From positions 124,001 through 188,000 of the forward strand of contig JAWKUB010000007.1 in assembly GCA_041398745.1 (NCBI GenBank): DNA of 64,000 bases. Direction: 5' to 3'. The notes beneath the pieces are model-generated. The model did no database searches. It saw only the letters and a list, made by a program, of their open reading frames with translations, and had not been told where the DNA came from. Each line of letters starts with the position of its first letter. Within the stretch, counting starts at the first letter, position 1. The stretch comes from JACKHO01 sp041398745 (GTDB lineage: Bacteria; Planctomycetota; Planctomycetia; Planctomycetales; Planctomycetaceae). Shown here piece by piece: positions 53,163 through 61,120 of the stretch. The position numbers and the translations under genes are program-made.

Positions 53163-53190
53163 AGCCAGGGGGATACCTCTGGCTTTTTTT
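53163..53190 (+). terminator. Rho-independent terminator after rplQ
   Basis: AGCCAGGGG (53163-53171) pairs with CCTCTGGCT (53176-53184), loop GATA, then seven T. It ends the ribosomal block only 20 bases before the next ATG. Confidence 0.85.
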
Positions 53191-53209
53191 GTGGAGAAAG
53201 GAAGCTCCT

Positions 53210-53812
53210 ATGGCACGTCGGCGTGGCAATGCAGGATTTGATTTCTCAGGTCAAATGCTGCGACTTTGCGACGACATTACGACTCGGCATGAGGCATTTC
53301 AGCATATCGACATGGCCCGCGTCGCTGTCTGCTTCTCTCAGGCCCGCACCAAGGCTCTACATGGCTTGCAGGCGAAGCTCACCCCGCTGAGGTTCGAAAA
53401 TGGTTCGCTGTTTGGTGTGAGAAATCAGACTCGGTACACGGTGCAGCGGGTCTATGTGGGCGGTCGGGAAATGCTCTATATCCTGACGTTTGTGCTTCCC
53501 CGATTCCTGAATCAGTCGTTCAAGGAGAAGTTTGTCACCATTTTGCACGAGCTATACCACATTAGCAGCGAGTTTGACGGTGACATTCGGCGGTTTGGTG
53601 GTCGCTATCACGTCCATTCGCACAGTCAGAAGGAGTATGACCTGCAAATGGAAATTTACGCCCGGGAATACCTGGCGATGAATCCCCCGCCGGAGCTGTA
53701 TCAGTTTCTTGAAGTCGACTTTACGTCGCTGTCTCAGGCGCACGGTGCAATTATGGGAATGCAAATTCCCATCCCAAAGCTGATTCCGGTCAAAGATTCC
53801 AAAACTGCATGA
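53210..53812 (+). CDS. Putative HELxH metallopeptidase-like protein
   Basis: 200 residues from ATG 53210, which has AGAAAGGAAG upstream; the frame continues back through rplQ in another phase, which is a shadow. The centre has T-I-L-H-E-L-Y-H-I, an HExxH zinc site, followed by G-D-I-R-R-F and H-V-H-S-H-S-Q-K-E-Y-D, where a third ligand could lie. The N-terminal part is alpha/beta with V-A-V-C-F-S-Q-A-R-T. There is no signal peptide, so a cytoplasmic enzyme is expected. Similar small HExxH proteins are labelled putative phage-type metallopeptidases; activity is unproven. The rplQ terminator separates it from the ribosomal genes. Confidence 0.75.
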   Translation: MARRRGNAGFDFSGQMLRLCDDITTRHEAFQHIDMARVAVCFSQARTKALHGLQAKLTPLRFENGSLFGVRNQTRYTVQRVYVGGREMLYILTFVLPRFLNQSFKEKFVTILHELYHISSEFDGDIRRFGGRYHVHSHSQKEYDLQMEIYAREYLAMNPPPELYQFLEVDFTSLSQAHGAIMGMQIPIPKLIPVKDSKTA

Positions 53813-54213
53813 TGTCGTGGATTTTTGGGGGATTTGGGAAGATAACGGGCCGATAGATTTCCGCGAACAGGCGGGGAGTGCGGGGTGTCTTCCATACTCA
53901 GCTCGAAAGTTGTGAGAGCTGGGATTTTTTTGTTGACATTCGGTCGCTTGCGACGAGAATCTTCCACAGTGAAGTTAGTCACTCGTTACCGCTTGTCTTC
54001 CACCTTTTGTCAGTTATTACGGCTTTCTCGCTCCGAATGGATTCGGCTGGCAACCTTGATTGAGAAAATCTAATCGTCAAGAGCCTCTTTTGAGGTGGAA
54101 GTTTCAATGGAATTTGATGCATGTGGTAAGAGATGGTACGTCGATAAAGGTGCGTTGTCCTACCAAGCACGAATTGACTGGCTCAGGTAAAGACCACTGG
54201 GGAGAGAATACGT
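53813..54213. other. Intergenic region with candidate promoter
   Basis: 401 bases. It contains the sigma-70-like pair listed next and a small hairpin CCTC-TTTT-GAGG near 54085. No credible gene. Confidence 0.5.
53933..53961 (+). promoter_or_regulatory. Candidate sigma-70 promoter
   Basis: A perfect TTGACA (53933-53938), a 17-base spacer and AGAATC (53956-53961). It would give a leader of about 245 bases before the acidic protein gene at 54214. Confidence 0.4.
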
Positions 54214-54519
54214 ATGGATCTTAGTTTTGATGTGAATCCGGACCTCGATCTCGCAATCGGGACAGAAGTCAGCTTCGACGAAGCTGAGGGCGAGTTCGAT
54301 ATTGAGGATTTCGCGACATTGGGGGTTGATCCCCTGGACTCAACTGGTGCCAAGCCAGGTTCCGAAGAGAAGGTTCGGATGTTGGCTGCCCGGTACGCTG
54401 CCGGTGTGCCCCTGTGGCATGATGGTGACTGCTACGATCATGGCCCGACTGACGGCCTGTTGGATTTGGCGTCCGATGAATTTGCAGATGAAGATGAGGA
54501 CGTCGAAGAAGAATTGTAG
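54214..54519 (+). CDS. Small acidic protein of unknown function
   Basis: 101 residues with GGGGAGAG upstream of the ATG. Very acidic: the first 45 and last 15 residues are rich in Asp and Glu (ending D-E-D-E-D-V-E-E-E-L). The middle 35 residues are different and look like a conserved core: K-V-R-M-L-A-A-R-Y-A-A-G-V-P-L-W-H-D-G-D-C-Y-D-H-G-P. The W-H-D-G-D-C-Y-D-H cluster could bind a metal. No signal peptide. It has its own candidate promoter and a strong terminator, so it is probably expressed alone. Not recognised. Confidence 0.75.
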   Translation: MDLSFDVNPDLDLAIGTEVSFDEAEGEFDIEDFATLGVDPLDSTGAKPGSEEKVRMLAARYAAGVPLWHDGDCYDHGPTDGLLDLASDEFADEDEDVEEEL

Positions 54520-54540
54520 AATTTCTTCTTGATCGAATTC

Positions 54541-54580
54541 AGGCCGGGTATCCTTGGTACGGGATGCCTGGCCTTTTTTC
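54541..54580 (+). terminator. Rho-independent terminator
   Basis: AGGCCGGGTATCC (54541-54553) pairs with GGATGCCTGGCCT (54562-54574), with two G-T pairs, followed by six T. It ends the acidic protein gene. Confidence 0.9.
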
Positions 54581-54633
54581 TTTGGTGGCGATGGCAGCGG
54601 TGAATTTGCACGCGATGTTCGGGGTTGTGCGGT

Positions 54634-55251
54634 ATGATTGGCATTATTGACTACGGTATGGGGAACCTGAGAAGCGTTCAGAAGGCGTTCGAGCGATTGG
54701 GCGTTGAAGCGGTCATGGGGCATTCACCAAGTGAATTGGCCGATGCGGAAAAGCTCATTCTTCCCGGCGTCGGTGCCTTTCGTGACGCTATCCACGATTT
54801 GAAGTCGCGAGGCTGGGAGCAACTCATACGCGATCACGTAGCGGCGAATCGCCCCATGCTGGGGATTTGCCTCGGGATGCAACTGCTCTTTGATGTCAGT
54901 TATGAGGATGGGGAATTCGAAGGACTTGGGCTGGTTTCTGGTGAGGTTCGTCGATTTCAGGCAGAGCCGCAGCTGAAAATCCCGCACATGGGCTGGAACG
55001 CACTCGACATTGTCCATGACAATCCATTTTTGAGTGGGGTTTCGAGTGGCGATTACGTGTATTTCGTACACAGCTACCATGTTGTTCCCCAGGATGAAGC
55101 GGTCGTTGCTACCCGCACGATCCACGGAACCCAGTCCTTTGTTTCGATCATCGCTCAGGGCAATTTGTTCGCAACGCAGTTTCACCCGGAGAAGAGTCAG
55201 CGTGTGGGATTGAAACTGCTGGAGAACTTTGCCAGTCTGCCCGTGGTTTGA
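54634..55251 (+). CDS. hisH: Imidazole glycerol phosphate synthase, glutaminase subunit
   Basis: 205 residues from ATG 54634 ([15 protein letters not shown]); an upstream TTG adds three residues without reason. HisH releases ammonia from glutamine for HisF in histidine synthesis. The class I glutaminase triad is visible: C79 in G-I-C-L-G-M-Q, and His and Glu in Q-F-H-P-E-K-S near residue 187. Oxyanion-loop P-G-V-G-A-F is present. No other his genes are adjacent, so the pathway is scattered. Confidence 0.95.
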   Translation: MIGIIDYGMGNLRSVQKAFERLGVEAVMGHSPSELADAEKLILPGVGAFRDAIHDLKSRGWEQLIRDHVAANRPMLGICLGMQLLFDVSYEDGEFEGLGLVSGEVRRFQAEPQLKIPHMGWNALDIVHDNPFLSGVSSGDYVYFVHSYHVVPQDEAVVATRTIHGTQSFVSIIAQGNLFATQFHPEKSQRVGLKLLENFASLPVV

Positions 55252-55295
55252 GTCGTTTTTCTCGAAACATCAATTGTTGAAAGCAGAGTGGTCAC

Positions 55296-55502
55296 ATGCG
55301 TGCCGCACGAAGTTTGTGGGGTATTTTTCTTCTCATTGCCGCATCGGGTGTGGCAATTGCGCATCCCGGGCATGGATCTGGTGAGTCAACGGGAGTGTCA
55401 CACTACACGACCGAACCAGTTCACGTATTGCCAATTGTTGGTGTCGCAGTGGTTTGCGGGCTGGGCTGGTTGTACCTGAGTAAGGTGACCAAGCGACGGT
55501 AG
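55296..55502 (+). CDS. Small exported or membrane protein with HPGHG motif
   Basis: 68 residues. A signal-like segment (about 5-22) ends A-I-A-H, followed by P-G-H-G-S-G-E-S-T-G-V-S-H-Y and E-P-V-H-V. A second membrane helix spans about 46-62, with a basic end K-V-T-K-R-R. The outside loop holds four to five His, suggesting metal contact, perhaps copper or iron; this is inference. Its place 156 bases before nuoI hints at a respiratory link but does not prove one. Not recognised. Confidence 0.65.
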   Translation: MRAARSLWGIFLLIAASGVAIAHPGHGSGESTGVSHYTTEPVHVLPIVGVAVVCGLGWLYLSKVTKRR

Positions 55503-55658
55503 TTGGGAAGTGTCAGAACTCCCCCCAAACAGGTTCCCGGCAGCGGGAATGGGCTCTAGCCCGTGTCCGAGTGCGTTGCGACATCATGTGTTCGGCCTAT
55601 AATCTGGGGTCGATTGCCGACTCTGTCTCCGTGCACCAGCAACTGAAAGCGACAGTCA

Positions 55659-56210
55659 ATGTACAACTGGTTTCGCAACATTTGGCTTGCCGTAACCACC
55701 GTCCTCAGCGGGATGTGGGTGACGGCACTCACTATGTGCAAGACATACCAGCGACGGACGTTCACCGACACCTACGTTTATCCTGAACAACCTGTTCCGG
55801 TGAAGGCGCGGTATCGAGGGTTCCACCGATTTGATTTGACGACTTGCATTGGCTGCGAGAAGTGTGCTGCGGCATGTCCCGTTGACTGCATTTACATCGA
55901 CAAGCAGAAGAGCAAAGTCGGCAAAGGCTTCCGCATTGATGGGTTTACGATCGACTACACGAAGTGCATGTTCTGCGCTTTGTGTGTTGAGCCCTGCCCG
56001 GTCGATTGCATTTTCATGGGTTCGAATCACGACCTGAGCGGCTTCAGCCGTGACGGTTGTATTGTCGACTACGCGAAGCTGCCATTGCCTGTGGCCTGGG
56101 GACAGTCGACTCTGAACCCTACCGCCGTTTCGGAATCGAAAGTGTTGTACGAGCCCGTCTGGTTGAAAGGTGAGCCAAGTCCTTTCGAATTTGAAGACGC
56201 GGCAAAGTAG
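55659..56210 (+). CDS. nuoI: NADH-quinone oxidoreductase subunit I
   Basis: 183 residues. Carries two 4Fe-4S clusters that pass electrons along the peripheral arm of complex [13 protein letters not shown] and [12 protein letters not shown], both intact. The N-terminal amphipathic or hydrophobic region (about 5-27) touches the membrane. The gene precedes nuoA, which is unusual since nuoI normally lies between nuoH and nuoJ. Length is normal. Confidence 0.95.
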   Translation: MYNWFRNIWLAVTTVLSGMWVTALTMCKTYQRRTFTDTYVYPEQPVPVKARYRGFHRFDLTTCIGCEKCAAACPVDCIYIDKQKSKVGKGFRIDGFTIDYTKCMFCALCVEPCPVDCIFMGSNHDLSGFSRDGCIVDYAKLPLPVAWGQSTLNPTAVSESKVLYEPVWLKGEPSPFEFEDAAK

Positions 56211-56258
56211 ATCCCTCGGAACATTTGATTTTGTGAGTCCGGTTCTCGAAAGAGCGAC

Positions 56259-56801
56259 ATGTTTGACTTAGCACTGCATTTTCTGATTTTCATCATCACC
56301 GGTTCGGTGATGTTTGTCCTGCTACCGCTGCTGATTGGGCAGTTTGTCCGGCCCGACTCGCCGACGCCTGAAAAGGTTGCCACGTACGAGTGCGGTGAAC
56401 CGACAATTGGTTCCAGCTACGTGCAGTTCGACATTCGGTTCTACGTCGTGGCGCTGCTGTTCATTATTTTCGATGTGGAAGTCGCGTTCTTCTTCCCTTG
56501 GGCGACGATTTTCGGTGGCGCCACCCAGTTGGCCGATCCGCGCCTCAGTGATGCAGCCCGCATGAACTTGACCGATCGACTGTTCGATTTGCTCCCGGGA
56601 ACGACTACTCAGGAAACAATGCTCTCCGCGGCTGACGCTCTGCAAATAGCGTGGACGGGCTTCGGTGATATTCTGGTCTTCTTTGCCGTCCTCATGGTGG
56701 GCTTTGCCTACGTCTGGAAGCGTGGAGATTTGGACTGGGTCCGCTCGCTCATTCAAGAAAAAAAGAACGCCCGTGAGGCGGCCAGCAAAGTGTCGGTTTA
56801 G
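56259..56801 (+). CDS. nuoA: NADH-quinone oxidoreductase subunit A, extended
   Basis: 180 residues against about 120-150 usually. Three membrane helices near 5-27, 66-88 and 130-150. The conserved loop P-T-P-E-K-V-A-T-Y-E-C-G-E-P holds the C-G-E motif by the quinone site, and R-F-Y-V-V-A-L-L-F-I-I-F-D-V-E is the second-helix signature. An extra loop of about 40 residues (about 95-130) between helices two and three explains the length. Followed directly by nuoC, with no nuoB. Confidence 0.95.
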   Translation: MFDLALHFLIFIITGSVMFVLLPLLIGQFVRPDSPTPEKVATYECGEPTIGSSYVQFDIRFYVVALLFIIFDVEVAFFFPWATIFGGATQLADPRLSDAARMNLTDRLFDLLPGTTTQETMLSAADALQIAWTGFGDILVFFAVLMVGFAYVWKRGDLDWVRSLIQEKKNAREAASKVSV

Positions 56802-56858
56802 TTGGCGAATTGCATCCCGTCTCTTCCTGAGTCTGCTCATTACTGACGAATTGAATTC

Positions 56859-57392
56859 ATGAACGCTACGGAAATTCACGGCATTCTGACGGAGCAGTTT
56901 GGTGCCGAAGCCATTACGGGTCTAAACACGGAATCGAAGGATCCCTGGATTGAAGTCGCGGCCGACCGAATTGCTGACGTCGCTGCATTCCTCAAGTCCG
57001 ACAGCCGGCTGCGGTTCGATTCGCTCAACGACCTGACCGCCGTTGACTATCTGGAGCCAGACGAAAAGCTGGCCAAGAAGTTTCCCTACGAAGAAGGGCT
57101 GGCGGTCGTCTACCACCTGTACAGCTTTGACGTAAAGCATCGCATTGTTATCAAGGTTCGCGTCCCTCGCTGGAAAGATGCCGCGTCAAAAACACTGCCG
57201 GAAGTTCCTTCGGTGAGCAGTGTCTGGGGCATTGCCGACTGGCACGAACGTGAAGCGTACGATTTGGTCGGAGTGAACTTCACTGGGCATCCCAACCTGC
57301 TGCGTATTCTCTGTCCCGACGACTGGGAAGGTCACGCGTTGCGGAAGGACTACGAGTTCCCAGAAGAATACCACGGGGTTCGAAACCTGTAG
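56859..57392 (+). CDS. nuoC: NADH-quinone oxidoreductase subunit C
   Basis: 177 residues. The 30-kDa subunit family is shown by D-L-T-A-V-D-Y-L near 65, Y-H-L-Y-S-F-D near 85 and the strong signature W-H-E-R-E-A-Y-D-L-V-G-V-N-F-T-G-H-P-N-L-L-R-I-L, split across residues 127-150. It ends with L-R-K-D-Y-E-F-P-E-E-Y-H-G-V. NuoC is separate from NuoD here. A HicB antitoxin gene follows 29 bases later. Confidence 0.95.
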   Translation: MNATEIHGILTEQFGAEAITGLNTESKDPWIEVAADRIADVAAFLKSDSRLRFDSLNDLTAVDYLEPDEKLAKKFPYEEGLAVVYHLYSFDVKHRIVIKVRVPRWKDAASKTLPEVPSVSSVWGIADWHEREAYDLVGVNFTGHPNLLRILCPDDWEGHALRKDYEFPEEYHGVRNL

Positions 57393-57421
57393 TCCAAGAC
57401 CAATGTTTGTGGAGTCAGGTA

Positions 57422-57709
57422 ATGTTGACTTACAAAGCAGCGTATTACGCAAGCGATGACGACTGGATGATTGGGCAGGTGCTTGATTTTCCAGGGGTGA
57501 CGAGCCAAGGTCAGGGACTCGACGAAGCCCGAAGAATGCTGGCGGCTGCGTTGATTGATGTTGCAGAAACACTGTTGTTGGACGGGCAGCCGTTGCCGAC
57601 GAGTCATCCCGCTTTGACCGATCCAGACGCCGCAATTGAAGAACCTATTTACTTGGTCCTTGACGCGGGATCACACGTTCGTACCGTTGTTGAACGTGTT
57701 CCCTCATGA
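57422..57709 (+). CDS. hicB: HicB-family antitoxin-like protein
   Basis: 95 residues from ATG 57422 (MLTYKAAYY). The partial RNase-H-like fold of HicB is shown by W-M-I-G-Q-V-L-D-F-P-G-V-T-S-Q-G-Q-G-L-D-E-A-R-R-M-L, split across residues 15-40, and a helix A-A-L-I-D-V-A-E-T. There is no visible C-terminal DNA-binding domain. The stop overlaps the ATG of the hicA remnant (ATGA), the usual coupling of such pairs though in hicB-hicA order. It lies inside the nuo cluster, between nuoC and nuoD. Confidence 0.8.
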   Translation: MLTYKAAYYASDDDWMIGQVLDFPGVTSQGQGLDEARRMLAAALIDVAETLLLDGQPLPTSHPALTDPDAAIEEPIYLVLDAGSHVRTVVERVPS

Positions 57710-57886
57710 AACGGACTGCCTTACTAAAACACTTGACCAGCATGGGCTGTTGCCTGAAACGCGAAGGCGGCGAACACTCAATCTGGTACAATCCCGCGAA
57801 CGCCAAGCAAACATCAGTTCCACGAGATTAGAGACCTTTTGGTCAAATTGATTTGCAAGCAACTCGAAATATCCGCACCTAACTAG
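57706..57886 (+). pseudogene. hicA: HicA-type mRNA interferase, frameshifted
   Basis: ATG 57706 gives 41 residues matching HicA (L-L-K-H-L-T-S-M-G-C near the start, catalytic-type His in G-G-E-H-S-I-W, then Q-T-S-V-P-R) before TAG 57829-57831. The missing part continues in the +1-shifted phase from 57827 to TAG 57884-57886: I-R-D-L-L-V-K-L-I-C-K-Q-L-E-I-S-A-P-N, the normal HicA end. A small deletion at the P-R-H-x-E-I junction explains it. The toxin is probably inactive, though the truncated product keeps the His. Confidence 0.8.
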
Positions 57887-57900
57887 CCAGCGATTTTCCC

Positions 57901-59148
57901 ATGTCACTCTCACTCGAAGATCCCCGCGTAGTCGAGTTCGATGTTCGCACAGATGAAATGCTGGTGAACATGGGGCCACAGCACCCGTCTACTCACGGGG
58001 TGTTGCGTTTGTTGCTGCGGACGGACGGCGAAATCGTCCACGAAGTCACGCCGCATCTTGGCTACTTGCACCGCTGTGCGGAGAAGATTGGTGAGAACCT
58101 CACTGGTCCGCAGTGGATTCCATACACCGACCGTATGGACTACCTCGCTGCGATGAATATGAACCTCGGCATGGCGCTGGCGTTCGAAAAACTACTGGAC
58201 ATGGAAGTTCCAGAAAAGGCGATGAACCTGCGGCTCATCATTTCTGAAATGGGACGCATTGCCAGCCACTTGGTCGGCATGGGGGCATATGGCCTCGACC
58301 TCGGAACATTCAGTCCGTTTCTTTACGCCTTTCGTGAGCGCGAAATCATCCTCGACCTGTTCGAGGAAGTGTGTGGGGCCCGGCTCACTTACAGCTACAT
58401 CACAATTGGTGGTGCGACGCACGACCTGCCTGGGGTGATCACTATTCCACCGGGATTGGCTCAGCTCACGCAGCGCGATCCCAACATGAAGCTCCAGTGG
58501 ACCGACGCATGCCTGATGTTCCTCGACTGGCTGGAACTCCGGATTGCTGAGTACCACGCTTTGCTGACCCAAAACGCCATTTTCATTAAGCGGACCGCTG
58601 GCATCGGAATTATGCCGCGCGACATGGCCATCAGCTACGGATGCACTGGTCCTGTGCTGCGGGGTAGCGGTGTGGATTTTGACCTCCGCCGCGATGGGGA
58701 AGACATCTACACCCGGATGTACAAAGGCTACGACTTCGACATTCCGGTTGCTCCGTTCACTGGAATGACCAACATTCCGCAGGAGGTGGTTCTCGGTGAT
58801 AACTGGTGCCGGTTCTTCGTCCGCATGCTCGAAGTGGTGCAGGCCATTCGACTGGTTCGTCAGGGAATTGCGAAGTATCCATCGGCCAAGGGTGAGTACC
58901 GCGTGCCTTTCAAAATGTCGACGAAGCTGCCTGTCGACGAAGCCTACCTCGAAACAGAGTGCCCTCGCGGCCAAATGGGTTTCTACATTGTGGGTGATGG
59001 TCAGGCCGAACCGCTGCGTGCCCGTGCCAAGAGTTCCTGCTTCTGCAACCTCTCGGTCACCGCACCACTTTGTGAAGGCGTGCTCCTCGCTGACATCCCC
59101 GCAATCGTCGGATCGCTCGACATTGTGATGGGCGAAATTGACCGCTAA
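57901..59148 (+). CDS. nuoD: NADH-quinone oxidoreductase subunit D
   Basis: 415 residues. The 49-kDa subunit, which with NuoB forms the quinone site. Key motifs: N-M-G-P-Q-H-P-S-T-H-G-V-L near residue 21, R-C-A-E-K, and the C-terminal D-I-V-M-G-E-I-D-R. The start ATG 57901 follows a TTTTCCC stretch with no clear ribosome-binding site. It is the last nuo gene in the window; a family B repeat begins four bases after the stop. Confidence 0.95.
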   Translation: MSLSLEDPRVVEFDVRTDEMLVNMGPQHPSTHGVLRLLLRTDGEIVHEVTPHLGYLHRCAEKIGENLTGPQWIPYTDRMDYLAAMNMNLGMALAFEKLLDMEVPEKAMNLRLIISEMGRIASHLVGMGAYGLDLGTFSPFLYAFREREIILDLFEEVCGARLTYSYITIGGATHDLPGVITIPPGLAQLTQRDPNMKLQWTDACLMFLDWLELRIAEYHALLTQNAIFIKRTAGIGIMPRDMAISYGCTGPVLRGSGVDFDLRRDGEDIYTRMYKGYDFDIPVAPFTGMTNIPQEVVLGDNWCRFFVRMLEVVQAIRLVRQGIAKYPSAKGEYRVPFKMSTKLPVDEAYLETECPRGQMGFYIVGDGQAEPLRARAKSSCFCNLSVTAPLCEGVLLADIPAIVGSLDIVMGEIDR

Positions 59149-59151
59149 GGC

Positions 59152-59221
59152 GTTTTTCGATTTCGTATTCAGCTGTGAGCCGCGACGCGTAAGCGGCCGG
59201 GCAAGACAAATGGCCCGAGGC
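59152..59221 (-). repeat. Family B dispersed repeat, copy 2 (inverted relative to copy 1)
   Basis: Matches the reverse complement of 8902-8994, reading TTTTTCGATTTCGTATTCAG, then TGTGAGCCGCGACGCGTAAG and CCGGGCAAGAC. It begins four bases after the nuoD stop and abuts the IS1380-type end. Confidence 0.85.
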
Positions 59222-60031
59222 TTAGCCCGGATAATTCATGGGTTTGAATCGAATTGGCCTCGTGTTGTGTTTAAGTGTTTGAAACAACAGCACTTTCTCG
59301 CAGACACGGAGGCCGTGATGAGTTGACAGGGTGTGTGGTCGGAGCGGATCAAGTTTCATCCGAAAAAATCGCTGGTTGTCGAAAATTCCGGGGGGCGGCT
59401 GTCGTAATCAAGGCTGAATGCCATACGGCGGGGATCAATCGTCGCGCCGTCGTCACCAATCGACCTGGTGCCCTGATCCTCCCTCAAGGCGCCTATGATG
59501 AATACGTGCAACGTGGCGAAAGTGAGAACCGCAACAAGGAGTTGAAGATTGACATGTGCGGTGAACGTTTGACTGACCATCGCTGCATGGCAAATCAGTT
59601 TCGGCTGCTGCTGCATGCCGTGGCATTGCATCTCATCGTTCGGTTGCGACGCGCACTTCCTGAAGCATCCTCCGCAGCAACTGCGCACTCTTCCCTGCAT
59701 TCCACTTCGAGTTCGCTCAGGAAACTTCGCCAGGCTCAACCGGCCACATGGCGTCAACGCATGATCAAAGTCGCCGCCGAGGTGACGGTCAGTTGCCGCC
59801 GCGTGTTGATCCGGCTGAGTTCCGCCTGGCCCGGCTTATCCACTTGGAAGGCCGTTCTCCAAACCCTCCAGCGCCGCTGACGTCCTCGCCCCGTTGTCGC
59901 CGCCACGAACCCGTCCGTCAATGAGCAAATCAATGGGGCGGAGGCCAATCCGCGCATCACACAATCAATACCCCACCTCCCGCAACACCTCACACCACAA
60001 ATCTACCTCATGAATAATCCGGGCTAAAGCC
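59219..60031 (+). mobile_element. Internally deleted IS1380-family element with inverted ends
   Basis: The left end GGCTTAGCCCGGATAATTCA-TG (59219-59240) and right end CATGAATAATCCGGGCTAAA-GCC (60009-60031) are imperfect inverted repeats. Between them lies the 3' part of an IS1380 transposase. At 813 bases it is about half a full element. The right end runs into the minus-strand small membrane gene at 60024. Confidence 0.75.
59380..59880 (+). pseudogene. IS1380-family transposase, C-terminal fragment
   Basis: About 160 codons of a DDE transposase. Recognisable by F-R-G-A-A-V-V-I-K-A-E, then V-V-T-N-R-P-G, Y-D-E-Y-V-Q-R-G-E-S-E-N-R-N-K-E-L-K-I-D-M with the catalytic Glu region, and the A-N-Q-F-R-L-L-L-H-A-V-A-L-H-L signature. 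The N-terminal half with the first two Asp residues is gone, so it cannot act. It ends with the family-typical S-S-A-W-P region and TGA. Confidence 0.85.
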
Positions 60032-60194
60032 GCCACGAGAAGAACATGAGTACGCCCAGGATGACAGCCATGAACAGCAGCGTCTGGACGTAAAGCCGAA
60101 TGGCTTTGCGGATAATCACCGCAGTTGACTCGTAACGCGTGGCATTCCACACCAGACTGACGGCGGCAGCGACAGGAAACAGGTACCAAACCAT
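60024..60194 (-). CDS. Small 56-residue membrane protein
   Basis: ATG 60194 with GAGG eight bases upstream. Two membrane helices, at about 2-17 (V-W-Y-L-F-P-V-A-A-A-V-S-L-V-W) and 36-53 (L-L-F-M-A-V-I-L-G-V-L-M-F-F), are separated by a basic loop with R-Y-E-S and I-I-R-K-A-I-R. The stop codon TAG is inside the inverted repeat of the IS1380 element, so the natural C-terminus may have been changed by the insertion. It lies 20 bases downstream of the 301-residue membrane protein, probably one transcript. Not recognised. Confidence 0.75.
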   Translation of the reverse strand: MVWYLFPVAAAVSLVWNATRYESTAVIIRKAIRLYVQTLLFMAVILGVLMFFSWRL

Positions 60195-60214
60195 TAATAT
60201 GGCCTCTTCTTTTC

Positions 60215-61120
60215 TTATGCCTTCGAGGTTTCTGCTAGAGGTTCCGTGCCGCCAGTGGCGGCTGGCTTGTCTGTCTCGGTGGTTTCTTCCTCGTCGCCAT
60301 ACCCATAGGCCGGGCCATCCGCGGCGTCCCAAATAACGAGCACGTTCAGCAGTCCGGCAATCCACGTCAGCACCATCGCCAGTTCGTGCCGTTTGCCCAG
60401 TTTGTTCTGCAGGGCATCCTCTTCGTCTGGGCTCATGGTCATCATGAAGTGATTACCGAATGGACGAGGGATTCCGCCAACCAGTGAACCAACTGGGGAT
60501 TCAGTACTGTCAAGCAACGAAACTTCGATGGTCCGCTGTGAGTCGGCTCCTAAGGTCGGCCCGAATTTGGCGGAGCGCAACTGGAATTCAACGGCAGTTC
60601 CGTCAATGGTGCCGACGAACGTTCCGCCAATTGTTGTTCCACCAAGGTTTCCCTGAATCGGTTCGAGAGTGAGTGTCCCCTCAGCCTCCCCTTCGCGGAA
60701 GCCAGACTCGGTGGTCACCTGCGCTGCACCAGAGAACGGATAGGACGTCGGACCTGAAATCTTCAATTCGTACTTATCAACTTGTCCACGAAACCGTTGA
60801 TTCTGAACGATTGAAATGACTGCGGGAACGCCCATTGACGCCTGGGCTGCGAACTTCAGAGTCCGCAATCCGTTGCCTGGGGCATCTGGCCTGCCGTCAT
60901 CGTAGTGTAGAATTGTGCCGTTGAACCCGAATCTTCCAGGTGGCTGCACAGCCTTCCAGTCGGCCATGACCATGCCGGTCAGAAACAGGGCAATAATGCA
61001 AACAGAGAAAATCGCGCCTTTAACACGCCGTCCCTGATAAAAATGGCCTGCTCCCGGGCAGAGAAATGCCAGGAAGGCAGCCAGGAAACGGTTCTTCAAG
61101 GGGATACGAGGGTCAGACAT
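60215..61120 (-). CDS. Membrane protein, probably DUF6677-like
   Basis: 301 residues. Starts with a TM2-like unit: L-A-A-F-L-A-F-L-C-P-G-A-G-H-F-Y-Q-G-R-R-V-K-G, split across residues 13-35, and a second helix at about 36-50. A beta-rich domain of about 180 residues follows (V-V-x-T and G-x-I-G-G-T-F-V-G-T-I-D-G patterns), then a third membrane helix near 250-265 (M-V-L-T-W-I-A-G-L-L-N-V-L-V-I-W-D-A) and an acidic tail. I believe this architecture is the planctomycete family DUF6677; function unknown. Co-transcribed with the 56-residue protein. Confidence 0.8.
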   Translation of the reverse strand: MSDPRIPLKNRFLAAFLAFLCPGAGHFYQGRRVKGAIFSVCIIALFLTGMVMADWKAVQPPGRFGFNGTILHYDDGRPDAPGNGLRTLKFAAQASMGVPAVISIVQNQRFRGQVDKYELKISGPTSYPFSGAAQVTTESGFREGEAEGTLTLEPIQGNLGGTTIGGTFVGTIDGTAVEFQLRSAKFGPTLGADSQRTIEVSLLDSTESPVGSLVGGIPRPFGNHFMMTMSPDEEDALQNKLGKRHELAMVLTWIAGLLNVLVIWDAADGPAYGYGDEEETTETDKPAATGGTEPLAETSKA

